This document shows positions 1 through 9,394 of a stretch of DNA of 64,000 bases, piece by piece. Within the stretch, counting starts at the first letter, position 1; every line of letters starts with the position of its first letter. A program made the position numbers and the translations under genes. Origin of the DNA: Scytonema sp. UIC 10036 (GTDB lineage Bacteria; Cyanobacteriota; Cyanobacteriia; Cyanobacteriales; Nostocaceae); contig NZ_WJFC01000050.1 in the NCBI RefSeq assembly GCF_009725235.1, positions 6,797 through 70,796 on the forward strand, given 5' to 3'. The notes beneath the pieces were generated by a model. The model worked only from the letters and a program-made list of their open reading frames with translations, was not told the origin of the DNA and searched no databases.

Positions 1-3000
1 GTACCGATCGTGTTTCAGACGAATCACTTCCTTGCCGCTAGAGACTTCCCACACTCGTGCAATGGAGTCATCTCCTGCTGTCGCCACATATTTTTCATTA
101 GGGCTTACAGTAGCTTCTCTCAAGAAAGCCTTGTGCTTTAAGCGAGCGATTATCTTGCCGCTAAAAACTTCCCACACCTGTGCTTCACCGCTTGAATCTT
201 TTGCCGCGATCAAATATTTGCCATCTGAACTGAAGGTGACCAAGTTTGTGCCTCCATAACCCCCACCCTCAAATTCTTGTTCTATCTGATATTCTAAGCG
301 GGTGGCTTCTTTACCAGTGGTTACTTCCCATACCCGTACAATGTTGCTACCTAAAGTTGCTAAATATTTTCCATCCGGACTGAAGGCAATAGATTCTACA
401 GCGTAATCTTTGAGGCGAACCACTTCTTGACCACTAGTTACCTGCCATACCTGTGCAATATTGTTTTCGTAGGATGTTGCTAAATATTTGCCATCGGGGC
501 TGAAGGCAATATTCCATACTCTATCCTCATGTTGCATTCGACTGACTTCCTTGCCACTATTCGCCTCCCATACTCGTGTAGTTTTATCCTCATCTGCTGT
601 AGCCAGATATTTGCCATCGGGGCTGAAGGCAATACGCCATATATCAGCCTCATGCTTCATGTTAGTAACTTCCCTACCAGTGGTTGTTTCCCACACTCTG
701 ATAATAAAATCACCCCCTACTGTCGCCACATATTTGCCATCAGGACTTATGGCCGCATACTCGTGTTTTACACTAATGCCTTCCCAACCAGTGGTGAACT
801 CCCACAACTGTGAGGTTTTGTCCTCGCTTCCTGTTGCTAAATATTTTCCATCAGGGCTAAAGGCAACAGCACTCACCCGATCCTCAGGTTTCAAGCGAAC
901 AACTTCTTTACCACTAGCCAATTCCCACACCCGTGCATCTTTGCTTACAGTCGCTAAGTATTTGCTATCAGGGCTGAAGTCAACAGCACTGACTAAAGTC
1001 TCATTTTGCATACGAGCAACTTCTCTACCGCTAGTTGTTTCCAACACTCGTGTCACGTAGTCTTTTGCTGTTAGCACTCCGGCATAAGTTCCACTTGCCG
1101 TGACCAAGTATTTGCCATCTGGGCTAAAGGCAACGACTGACAACGTAGCGTCATGTCTTATGCGAATAATTTCCTTGCCACTAGTAGCTTCCCACACCTT
1201 TGCAGTTTTATCCCAACTTGCTGTAGCCAGATATTTGCCATCAGGGCTAAAGTCAACACTGCTCACCCGACCTTCATGCTGTAGACGAGTGACTTGCTTG
1301 CCGCTAGTTACCTCCCATACCCATGCCGCGTTGTCGCTCCCTGCTGTGACCAGGTATTTGCTATTGGGACTGAAAACAACATCATCTCCAACATATTCAA
1401 GTTTTAAGCGAAAAACTTCTTTGCCGTTAGTTGCGTTCCATACTTTGACAGTTTTGTCCCTATCTGATGTAGTTAAGTATTTACCGTCCGGACTAAATGT
1501 TATATTAGTTACATTAGTAATTTCATCAGGGTTGTGTTTTAGAAGAAAAACTTCCTTACCGCTAGCTGCGTTCCACACCCGTGCAGTGTTATCATCACTT
1601 GCTGTAGCCAAGTATTTGCCATCTGGGCTAAAGGCAACAGCATTTACCTTATCTTCATGTTTTAGAAGAAAAACTTCCTTACCGCTAGCTGCGTTCCACA
1701 CCCGTGCAGTGTTATCATCGCTTGCTGTAGCCAGGTATTTGCCATCTGGGCTAAAGGCAACAGCATTTACCTCATCTTCATGGCTCATGTTAGCCACAGA
1801 GCGAGGAAGTAAAGCTAAACCAGAGCGCAAGGCTTGATCCGCCTCTAAGGATGGGAATCTCCGCATGGCTTCTACAGAAAGTAGAACACTACGTGGCAAG
1901 AGAAAGAATTGCTGATCTCTTATCAGTTGAGCTTGGGCTGCTAACTGTCGAGCAATGGCAGTATTGCGTTGATTTAAGGCAAAGACAGTTAACCCGCCTA
2001 ATCCCAGAATTACGCCGATCGCAATGCTCCAACGCAAGTTAACATTTCTGCGTCTTTGCCAAATACTGCGCTGCACAAAATCAGATTCTATCTGATTAAA
2101 CCAGTAATCGGCAGATTTAAGTTTCTTTTTTAAAACTTCAAGGTAAGGATTACCATTCCAAAGAAACTGAGTCTTTTTCTCTTGTTGGCGTTCTTGAGTA
2201 TCCTTCCTAATTTTGCTAAACCAGTCCTCAGTAGAGTCAATTTTTTTATCAAACCAACTCAGGACAGGTTCAGCTTTTCCAAGAACACTTGCTGACTGTT
2301 CCTTGTTTTTCCATTCTAGGGCATTAGGTGTCAGTCGCCGTTGTAGGGCTAAATCCTCCTGCTCCTGTTGTTGCCACTTCTGTAGCTTATCCCAACTTCG
2401 TACTAAGAAGTCATGGGCTGGTTCTACATAAGCTTCCCCCGTTTCTTGTCCGCTGACAACCAAGCGAGCATCAATAAGACGTTTCAGAACTAACTCGACT
2501 CGCTTATTTTCTTCGTCATCTCGCTTGCTTGGGTCATACTTGTCTGCGTACACTAATTCTGACAATGGTACCCGACGCCGTGCTGATTCCCCACCTTCAA
2601 CAGTCACCATCCGCAGCATCACACGCCGCATAGTATCTCTGTACTTATCATCTGGTAAGCAGTCATATTCCTGATTTGCTTTGCGTGTCAAGGAACCAGC
2701 AACACCACCCTCTTTGTCAAATTCAGCATCAAGTGTGAGGGCGCGATCACTACTCTCTCCAGTTTCCCATTTTTTAGCAAGTTTAATGTAGAGTTCGCTG
2801 AGTGTAAATGATAGCAAGGGCAGGGCACCAGGCATTTGCCCAACTTCATCAACTAACTTGTCTACTGGATTTCGCTCTCCCGGAAGTTGTTCAAAATAAA
2901 GTGCCATTTCTGCGGCGGGACGCTCAATCGCTTGTCGCAACTCATCGGAACGCATGGCACGGACTGGGAAGCGAGCGTGTGTCCAATGTGACTTGAGCGC

Positions 3001-4776
3001 CTCCAAGTTGAGAAAGCGCGGTTCAAAGTCGGAACGCAATGTCACCACTATGCTCAGTTGTGGCAGATGAGCTGCCAAAGTTGCTTCTAGCAATTTTAAG
3101 AACTGTTGCGACTCCGTAAGATTTGGTTGCTTGTTTTGCTGATCTTCTTTACTGTGAGAACTTAGGGTGATTAACTCCTCAAATTGGTCTATCACCAGTA
3201 ACAGCCTGATACCAGGTCTTTGTTCGCTCCATGTCTTGACAATTTTGATAAACTCACTTGAATCGTGTAGACGTAGGCTGAGTGGATTAAGACAATTTAA
3301 AACTGCCTCTTTTAAAAGCCTTTGTTCGTTCGGAACGCGACATAAATTATTGAGTTCATCGAAATTATCGACAATTAACAACTGTTTTGCTTCCTTCGTT
3401 CCTCGCTTCCAAATGTGAGCAAGTCTCTCGAATTTATTAACTTTTTGTTCTAATCGGATAATTTCGTCTTCTTCGCTATTTATATCGCACTCATCAATTC
3501 TTTGGTTTAAAGCTGTAATTTCTTGTTGTAGAATTTCATCAATAAAATGTAAATTATCTAGTTGCTTGCTGACAACAATATCGTTATTACTAGTAATTAA
3601 CAGAAGAGTCCTAGCTAAAGCTGTAAAAGGAGATTCACTAGGACGCATAGGTTTGAGAATATACCACTCTCGGGAATGATTCTGGCGCAAGTAAGGAATG
3701 AGTCCTGCTTTGACTAAGCTGGATTTACCAGAACCGGAAATTCCTAAAACAACAGTTAGCGAACTCTTAGCATTGGAAATCTTCTCATACAATTCCTTTA
3801 CCAGTTCTTTTCTCCCAAAAAATAATTGTGAATGTTCTTCTTCAAAAGACTGTAATCCTCGATAAGGATTGTTTTTTTCAGTCAATTTTGGTGCGGGTTT
3901 TAATTTTGGCTCAGCACCGGGAACTAAAAATATATATTCGCCTCGATCGTGTCTTGATAAAGTCCATATCCCTGGTGTTTGACTGTCATTAGAAGCCGTT
4001 TCTACATGGTCGCGCAAGTAGAGATAAAGTTCTGTTGCTGTAATCACTCCATCTCCTGCTCCTTTGCCATTTTTAGCCGCAGGAATGACATCTCCTTCAC
4101 CTCTTAAAGCTTTGAATAGAGCTTCTGCAAAAGGTGAGTGCTTATTGCCTCCTCGGTTATCACGGAGAATATCTAATGCTTCTTGGTTATGCGCCGCAGA
4201 AGTAATTGCTTGCCATGCAGGAGACTTGATAAAGCGATCGTAATGTTCTTTACGAATGACTGTCGGGATAACTGTTGCTAATCTAGCAGTTGACCACCGG
4301 AAAGTTCCAGCAAAGCAACAATCAAGAATGACCAACAAGTGACGACAGGAGAGTGCGCTCAAACATTCGTGTAACTTCTGCATGGGGAGCAGATTTTTAT
4401 TGTTTTCTAAATCTGCATCCTGCGGTACGAGACAGCCCGCAGGTCCTTTATCGCTATCTCGTGCTATTCCATGTCCCGCAAAGTAGAAGAGTAATCGATC
4501 GTCTTTTGTGAGCTGAATTTCTTTGGGTAGTTTTTCCTCAAGCAGGGTTAATAAGTTCTTTAGTGTTGGTTTACACTCAGTCTCATCAGTCATTAAAATG
4601 ACTTCATCATATTGATGTTCTTTAGCTAATATCTGCGCTAGCACCTCAGCATCACGTCTAGCTGTCTGTAGCTTGGGAATTTTATTTTGATAATCATTTA
4701 TGCCAATAACAACTGCCAAACTGCGCTTGAAACTTGTGATTTTTTGTGCTTTGACTAGTGTATTTGTTTGGCTCAT
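1..4776 (-). CDS. Caspase-like / STAND NTPase / WD40 protein (C-terminus beyond window)
   Basis: The frame is open from the ATG at 4776 to the window edge, so at least 1592 residues are present and the C-terminus is missing. Residues about 15-250 form a caspase-like (peptidase C14) domain with the catalytic His in FAGHG (H102) and Cys in LDCCFAG (C154). A P-loop NTPase follows (GISGSGKSS near 345-352; Walker B-like LLVIDQFEEL), of the STAND type often linked to WD40 repeats. A membrane-like segment lies near residues 910-930, and from about 990 there are at least 14 WD40 repeats of the form FSPDGKYLAT...VW. Known family members are thought to act as ligand-sensing proteases in which the repeats hold the caspase inactive. 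The upstream caspase gene at 4901-7006 is on the same strand 124 bp away, so co-expression is likely. Domain calls are firm; a role in cell death or defence is inference. Confidence 0.9.
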   Translation of the reverse strand, partial: MSQTNTLVKAQKITSFKRSLAVVIGINDYQNKIPKLQTARRDAEVLAQILAKEHQYDEVILMTDETECKPTLKNLLTLLEEKLPKEIQLTKDDRLLFYFAGHGIARDSDKGPAGCLVPQDADLENNKNLLPMQKLHECLSALSCRHLLVILDCCFAGTFRWSTARLATVIPTVIRKEHYDRFIKSPAWQAITSAAHNQEALDILRDNRGGNKHSPFAEALFKALRGEGDVIPAAKNGKGAGDGVITATELYLYLRDHVETASNDSQTPGIWTLSRHDRGEYIFLVPGAEPKLKPAPKLTEKNNPYRGLQSFEEEHSQLFFGRKELVKELYEKISNAKSSLTVVLGISGSGKSSLVKAGLIPYLRQNHSREWYILKPMRPSESPFTALARTLLLITSNNDIVVSKQLDNLHFIDEILQQEITALNQRIDECDINSEEDEIIRLEQKVNKFERLAHIWKRGTKEAKQLLIVDNFDELNNLCRVPNEQRLLKEAVLNCLNPLSLRLHDSSEFIKIVKTWSEQRPGIRLLLVIDQFEELITLSSHSKEDQQNKQPNLTESQQFLKLLEATLAAHLPQLSIVVTLRSDFEPRFLNLEALKSHWTHARFPVRAMRSDELRQAIERPAAEMALYFEQLPGERNPVDKLVDEVGQMPGALPLLSFTLSELYIKLAKKWETGESSDRALTLDAEFDKEGGVAGSLTRKANQEYDCLPDDKYRDTMRRVMLRMVTVEGGESARRRVPLSELVYADKYDPSKRDDEENKRVELVLKRLIDARLVVSGQETGEAYVEPAHDFLVRSWDKLQKWQQQEQEDLALQRRLTPNALEWKNKEQSASVLGKAEPVLSWFDKKIDSTEDWFSKIRKDTQERQQEKKTQFLWNGNPYLEVLKKKLKSADYWFNQIESDFVQRSIWQRRRNVNLRWSIAIGVILGLGGLTVFALNQRNTAIARQLAAQAQLIRDQQFFLLPRSVLLSVEAMRRFPSLEADQALRSGLALLPRSVANMSHEDEVNAVAFSPDGKYLATASDDNTARVWNAASGKEVFLLKHEDKVNAVAFSPDGKYLATASDDNTARVWNAASGKEVFLLKHNPDEITNVTNITFSPDGKYLTTSDRDKTVKVWNATNGKEVFRLKLEYVGDDVVFSPNSKYLVTAGSDNAAWVWEVTSGKQVTRLQHEGRVSSVDFSPDGKYLATASWDKTAKVWEATSGKEIIRIRHDATLSVVAFSPDGKYLVTASGTYAGVLTAKDYVTRVLETTSGREVARMQNETLVSAVDFSPDSKYLATVSKDARVWELASGKEVVRLKPEDRVSAVAFSPDGKYLATGSEDKTSQLWEFTTGWEGISVKHEYAAISPDGKYVATVGGDFIIRVWETTTGREVTNMKHEADIWRIAFSPDGKYLATADEDKTTRVWEANSGKEVSRMQHEDRVWNIAFSPDGKYLATSYENNIAQVWQVTSGQEVVRLKDYAVESIAFSPDGKYLATLGSNIVRVWEVTTGKEATRLEYQIEQEFEGGGYGGTNLVTFSSDGKYLIAAKDSSGEAQVWEVFSGKIIARLKHKAFLREATVSPNEKYVATAGDDSIARVWEVSSGKEVIRLKHDRY
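1537..1785 (-). repeat. Near-identical tandem WD40 units in DNA
   Basis: Two adjacent units of about 123 bp are almost identical at the nucleotide level, including the stretch encoding DDNTARVWNAASGKEVFLLK. Neighbouring WD40 units differ much more. This points to a recent unit duplication or conversion. Confidence 0.75.
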
Positions 4777-4900
4777 AGTTGCGTACCTAGTTTGTGGGAA
4801 TACTTTTGTATGGCTTTTACCAAACAAAAAAAAGCAAGTATTACAGAATCAGGAATTTTGGTTTTGACTACAGATTAACGAATGCAAAGCGAGGCTCTAT

Positions 4901-7006
4901 TTAAGTCGCTATTACCTTTACGGTAACCTGTTTTGTCGTCCATCCACGACTGGGATCGGCAACAACTTGTACATTTCTACTTGTAGTAGGTTGGTCATCA
5001 GCGCCCACAGCAGCCAAGAGTTCTTCTAATTGATTTCTGGGTGCTTTAAGTCCTCTAGTGCTACTAGAAGGAATTGGTTGGTCAAGGGATGGTAACTCCA
5101 GCCATCGGAAATTAGCTTGCCCAACTGTGGTAAACACTTTAAATATGTCTGTTCCTTCTTGATATCCAGATGGAAGACTCATTTTGAGTGGAATACATTC
5201 TTCTTGTCCTGGGTCAAAAGGGACAAAATTTGCATTGTCTCCGAGTATGTCGAGTTGGAAAATTGACCAATCGGAACTTAAAGCTAATACAACTACATTG
5301 AGAACTTGGGAAGACTCATTGCGGATACGTAAAAAGACAGTTTCCCCTGCTCGTACACTAGGGTTACTCAAGTCATCAAATGGCTGGGGGGATGGTTGCC
5401 GATTTTGTCTATAATTAGCTTGCTTGCCAACTAATTCAACGATAAGTTTTTTTGTTAGAGTCGTCCCAAAATTATCCAATTCCTCTGTAGCTTTGTACTT
5501 AGTCAGATGCACCAGGCGTTTCACCAACTGAGTTGCTGCATCAGTTTCGCCTACCTTTAATGGGGGTTGTAAATTCGGCAAAGGCTGACCTGTTGGCTCA
5601 CAAATTTCGTATTCACCAAATTTATTGATAGAAACTTGGTAATCAGCGACTTCTTGCTCGGTAACTAATTTTACCCAGCCATTCCCTGAAGCTGCGATCG
5701 CAACTGCTTGCAAAGCTGCTTGTTGATTGATTTCTTTTGGTGGTAAGTCCTCTAATTTTGTATTCTCTGGAGTACATTCAACTAAACGGATTCCCCGCAT
5801 CAAATCTACGGGTGCTCCTATAATGACCGCATTAGCCCCTGGCTCAATTTCTCCTGTATGCAGTGTCTTAATAACTTCTGCCCAAGCATCAGTGACACCA
5901 ACTTCTATAACTTCAGCTATAGCTAAGTGCTTGTCTGACTGAGTAATATCCTTGATTTCACGTGGGTAAATAGCAAACAGAGAACCTGACTCCACACCTT
6001 GGGCTATACCAGCATTTAATTTAACTTGGACTGGATGAGAAGTTGCATCGACTTGCATCACCGTGGCAGTATACTGGAGGGATTCATAGCTGTTGCCGAA
6101 AACCAAACGGTTACCCTCACCCATTAGCATGGGCGTTTGTTGCTGAAACTGACTGTGGATTTTGGCATTGATACGTGAGTAGAGTTCGTTATAAGTCAAA
6201 TCCACACTGCGGTTCTGTAGGGAATCCAACAACCAATAAGTTAAAGCTCCATTACGCTCAAAACCGTTAAAGGCATACTCATAAGCAGATTCCGACGGAC
6301 GACAAGCCGCTAGCAAAACGTAATCTTTAACCAACGGAAGCATCCCACCTACAGCAGCAGCATTACGAGTTCCTCCTGTTAAGTTTTGCCAAGTCGTCAC
6401 CAACTCCCAAGACGATGCGACTAAACTTTCTGTTGGTCTTGGTGTTGTGTCAACAGTGTTTGTGTCAGCGCCACGAATATCAGAATCTCCAGCTCGCGTT
6501 GCTCCTCCAGAATGACAGCTATCTAACACAACTGTGACGACTAACCCTTTACTCACCATCTTTTGCAAAAGCGCCGCTAACTCCAAGTCGCGAAGATAAC
6601 GAGATGTTGGCTTACCAATATCAAGGGGAACAAGGGCTTCATCAAATCCTTTTTCTCGCTTGAGTTCTGGATAAATTGTGACTGCACGTCCCCCGTGACC
6701 GGAGTAGTGAATGTAAACTTGGTCACCTGATTGCGCCATTGAAGTGACTTCCTGAAACATTTTGACAGTATTCTCGTAAGTTGGCCATTTTGAAGGTGGC
6801 TCGAATGGCTCACCAGAATCGTCAACATTGGAAGCTGTCAGCTTATAAATTTGCTCTGTTGGGAGATTAAACTGGCGCTTTAGGAAAGCTTCCACATGGT
6901 TAATATCATGCACGCATCCCTTAAGGCTTCTATAAGAAGCACCATCTGGTAATTTGTTAGGTAGATAACAATCAATACCTACTAGCAAAGCGTACAAGGA
7001 GCTCAT
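4901..7006 (-). CDS. Caspase family protease with DUF4384-like C-terminus
   Basis: This 701-residue protein begins directly with a caspase-like fold (LYALLVGIDCY). The dyad is His104 in YSGHGG and Cys164 in LDSCHSGG, as in metacaspases and peptidase C14. A middle part of unclear fold (about 310-540) is followed by a beta-rich tail (about 565-670) resembling DUF4384, a domain often fused to cyanobacterial caspases. There is no signal peptide, so it is probably cytoplasmic. It is the first gene of a same-strand pair with the caspase/NTPase/WD40 giant, 124 bp downstream. One could activate or cleave the other, but nothing in the sequence shows this. Orthocaspases cleave after Arg or Lys; the specificity here is not readable. 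The ATG at 7006 is the only start that keeps the first strand of the fold. Confidence 0.88.
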   Translation of the reverse strand: MSSLYALLVGIDCYLPNKLPDGASYRSLKGCVHDINHVEAFLKRQFNLPTEQIYKLTASNVDDSGEPFEPPSKWPTYENTVKMFQEVTSMAQSGDQVYIHYSGHGGRAVTIYPELKREKGFDEALVPLDIGKPTSRYLRDLELAALLQKMVSKGLVVTVVLDSCHSGGATRAGDSDIRGADTNTVDTTPRPTESLVASSWELVTTWQNLTGGTRNAAAVGGMLPLVKDYVLLAACRPSESAYEYAFNGFERNGALTYWLLDSLQNRSVDLTYNELYSRINAKIHSQFQQQTPMLMGEGNRLVFGNSYESLQYTATVMQVDATSHPVQVKLNAGIAQGVESGSLFAIYPREIKDITQSDKHLAIAEVIEVGVTDAWAEVIKTLHTGEIEPGANAVIIGAPVDLMRGIRLVECTPENTKLEDLPPKEINQQAALQAVAIAASGNGWVKLVTEQEVADYQVSINKFGEYEICEPTGQPLPNLQPPLKVGETDAATQLVKRLVHLTKYKATEELDNFGTTLTKKLIVELVGKQANYRQNRQPSPQPFDDLSNPSVRAGETVFLRIRNESSQVLNVVVLALSSDWSIFQLDILGDNANFVPFDPGQEECIPLKMSLPSGYQEGTDIFKVFTTVGQANFRWLELPSLDQPIPSSSTRGLKAPRNQLEELLAAVGADDQPTTSRNVQVVADPSRGWTTKQVTVKVIAT

Positions 7007-7810
7007 TTGTTAATCACCTATAGACGTTTTCAAGGGTAGGTGTAGGCAAAACCGACTTATTGAGTTGTATATTCTTATAGGTGCAAGCTCAATCAACTTA
7101 TGCACTTACCACTATGGCTGAAAGATTAGTAACTAGAGATGTCTTGCCCTAGCTTACCATTGAGAGGAGCGCCATGATACGAATCATGGTCAGACGACTC
7201 GCATGATTTTTAACTGCTTTCGACTTTTAAAACCCTCTTACAAGGAAAATAACGGCGAAAACTTACTATGTACCTTACTTTCTTCCACTGGTATTGGAAC
7301 CGGATTGCGGAAAAGAACAAGAGTGTCTGGTAGACAGTAGGGTAAAACTGCCAGTTATACGGTAAAGATTTTTGATTGTTCTGTCAATGAAGGAGTGCGT
7401 TTGTCTTTCTTGTCTAATGGACGATAGAGTAAAATGCAATTTTTTGCTTTTTGAACATTTTTTATATTATAAAAATTATTGAGAATTTTTTCTATTACCA
7501 AATTTCAACTGGACAACTGCCCAATTCTGACTGGACAACCGCCCAATTCTAACTGGACAATCGCCCAATTCCGGCTGGACAACTGCTCAATTCCGGCTGG
7601 ACAATGACCAAATTTTTCTACTATAGCGCCAATTTCTTAATAGTTATTGACAAATAGTTTTATTTGTATTTTAAAGAAAAATTCATTTTATATGAAACAT
7701 TTGGGAAATCATTTCTGGCGATTTTCCTGCTCCTGACGCTACACGATCACCTAAAGGCTTAACGGAGTACAAAGGATGCAAATTGTTTGGAATTGATAAG
7801 CATGAAATTC
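7007..7810. other. Intergenic stretch with a tandem repeat
   Basis: About 800 bp without a convincing gene. The only structure seen is the 22-bp tandem repeat listed separately. The sequence is AT-rich around it and should carry the promoter of the minus-strand caspase pair, but no clear -10/-35 pair can be picked. Confidence 0.6.
7509..7618. repeat. Five tandem 22-bp units
   Basis: Five consecutive units of exactly 22 bp follow the pattern actggacaaCtgcccaattc plus two bases, with a few substitutions and a decayed last copy. The period is not a multiple of three and no ORF crosses it, so it is not a coding repeat. Similar short tandem repeats are common between genes in heterocyst-forming cyanobacteria. 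It could also be an iteron array, although no replication gene lies next to it. Confidence 0.85.
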
Positions 7811-8245
7811 TCACCAATAAAAACTGCAATCAACCGGTTCTCTCCTCATAGGGTCAAGTATTTCTTCAAGAATAGGTTTAGGCGGAACAGCCATGTACAT
7901 TGCATCACCTCGATACACATATTCTGGAAAATCATAAGGATTAAAAACACCGTAAGGCATGGTTTTAGAAGAAATCATATCAGCCTGAAGACGTGTGCAG
8001 TACTTGAGTCGGAAATCAATCCGCATCTCACCATGAATATCAATCCAGATATGTTTAGGTGATTGCCATTTTTGATAAGATACCCTTCCGACAAAAACCT
8101 CATAAGGAATATCTATTTCTGCTAATACTGTAATAATTACTCTGGCTAGATCCTGACAATCCAGATGCTTCATAGCTGCATAAGGGGCAAGAATGGTTTG
8201 CAGCACTTCGCAGGGGCTATTAGCAGGCAGATTCTTTTTCTTCAT
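7811..8245 (-). CDS. Small transglutaminase-like protein
   Basis: I place the start at the ATG at 8245, preceded by aagga at good spacing, rather than at the TTG at 8263. The product is 144 residues. Its pattern LDCQDLARV ... KHIWIDI ... MRIDF matches the Cys-His-Asp order of the transglutaminase-like cysteine protease core, which usually reads C-x-D/E-x-A ... HAW ... D. The protein is little more than this core and has no signal peptide or fused partner. Family members may be proteases or amidases; no substrate can be read here. It stands alone between the caspase locus and the divergent restriction-modification genes. The family assignment rests on the spacing of these three residues only. 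Confidence 0.55.
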   Translation of the reverse strand: MKKKNLPANSPCEVLQTILAPYAAMKHLDCQDLARVIITVLAEIDIPYEVFVGRVSYQKWQSPKHIWIDIHGEMRIDFRLKYCTRLQADMISSKTMPYGVFNPYDFPEYVYRGDAMYMAVPPKPILEEILDPMRREPVDCSFYW

Positions 8246-8294
8246 GTGTTTCCTTATGAGCAAGAAAAACTGTTCTTAGCCCTTAGAAAGATAA

Positions 8295-8375
8295 ATGTCT
8301 CAACCCACAACAGGTTTTGATGATACCCTAGTTAGGACAATTCTTATTTTAGCCGCAAATCCGACAGGTACATCT
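8295..8375 (+). pseudogene. Remnant of the N-terminus of a CHAT/TIR-type protein
   Basis: A short frame begins MSQPTTGFDDTLV and continues RTILILAANPTGTS. This closely resembles the first residues of the CHAT-TIR protein encoded at 14388-16469 (KKILILSANPKDTS). After this the similarity stops and the frame runs into a 40-bp dispersed repeat. I read it as the 5' stub of a lost paralogue. It could instead be a short leader peptide in front of the restriction gene. Confidence 0.4.
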
Positions 8376-8382
8376 CATTCCT

Positions 8383-8422
8383 CAACCATTAAATGCACCT
8401 TGCCATGTTATTGTAAAAAAAG
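8383..8422 (+). repeat. 40-bp dispersed repeat, copy 1
   Basis: The block caaccattaaatgcacc plus ttgccatgttattg and a run of A recurs with a few differences at 22261-22299. Here it directly follows the truncated CHAT-type stub and ends just before the restriction endonuclease start. Confidence 0.65.
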
Positions 8423-8431
8423 AGGAAACCA

Positions 8432-9394
8432 GTGCCAATCAATGCCGACAAACCACACTTGTGGAAGCAAGATATTGCCCAATCTGTAGACCTTTATAAT
8501 AGTTGGTTCATGGAGTTCGCCCCAAGTGCCTACCGCGACACTCGTATTACCACAACTCAACAAGTCGAATCAGCCTTAGCAACGACTGCTAATCTAACTA
8601 ACATCACGCCCACTGTACTGCGTCAACATCCATCTATTCTGCCCATACTACGCATGGCGACAGCACCACCTTTAGCCCGCGACCGTCTCATAGGTTTAGC
8701 TGGCGTGTTACCCAATCTTGTTAAAAACATGGAAGAGAAAAGCAGGATTCCTCCACGGATGGACAGTGGATTAGTAGATGCTGAATTGATGAAAATTGGT
8801 CAAATTATTACACGGCTAGCTGATAAAGACATTTTTCCTTGGTTGGAGAATGGATTAGAACCGACTGAAACACAAGTCCATCGAGCTGCGACAATTGTTG
8901 CAGACCGTCTTTGTGGTGCGTTGACTGACCCAATTGTTCGCAATGCTCAAGAGCGAAGACAGCTGGCATTGATTCGGCAGTGGTTGGAGCAGCGCGGCTA
9001 CTCATATGTTAGAGGAGGAGCGGGGTTAAGTTTTGAGACGATACAACCCGGTACTTTCTCGTTTCGCCTCAATATTCCTGTCAGTTTACAATCTGGCAGC
9101 AAACAGGTTAATATCCCGATTGATATTGTCATCATGCCACTTCAATCTAACCCCGGTGATTTACCGCTACTGATTGAAGCAAAATCTGCTGGCGATTATA
9201 CTAATCCTAATAAAAGACGCAAAGAGGAAGCTGTAAAAATTGCTCAATTGAGGCTTAATTACGGTAACAATGTCCGTTTTATTCTATTCCTTTGCGGTTA
9301 TTTTGACAGTGGCTACTTGGGTTATGAAGCTGCGGAGGGGATTGACTGGGTGTGGGAACATCGTATTGATGACTTGGCATTATTTGGAGTATGA
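8432..9394 (+). CDS. XamI-family type II restriction endonuclease
   Basis: The 320-residue product starts MPINADKPHLWKQDIAQSVD, the characteristic N-terminus of XamI-type restriction endonucleases, and keeps the family blocks NLTNITP, RDRLIGLAG and AATIVADRLCGA. The XamI family cuts unmodified DNA; the recognition sequence cannot be read from the protein. The start is the GTG at 8432, with aGAGGaaac upstream, and homologues begin at this residue. Residues around 235-275 (IDIVIMP ... PLLIEAKSAGD) have the D ... E-x-K spacing of a PD-(D/E)XK nuclease. The stop overlaps the methylase start by 4 bp (gtATGA), so the two are translationally coupled. The pair would protect its host replicon or DNA from incoming unmethylated DNA. 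Confidence 0.88.
   Translation: MPINADKPHLWKQDIAQSVDLYNSWFMEFAPSAYRDTRITTTQQVESALATTANLTNITPTVLRQHPSILPILRMATAPPLARDRLIGLAGVLPNLVKNMEEKSRIPPRMDSGLVDAELMKIGQIITRLADKDIFPWLENGLEPTETQVHRAATIVADRLCGALTDPIVRNAQERRQLALIRQWLEQRGYSYVRGGAGLSFETIQPGTFSFRLNIPVSLQSGSKQVNIPIDIVIMPLQSNPGDLPLLIEAKSAGDYTNPNKRRKEEAVKIAQLRLNYGNNVRFILFLCGYFDSGYLGYEAAEGIDWVWEHRIDDLALFGV

Noticed and set aside
488..1837. Long plus-strand frames across the WD40 region
   Set aside because: They are antisense shadows of the WD40 repeats; the minus strand encodes the FSPDGKYLAT pattern without interruption.
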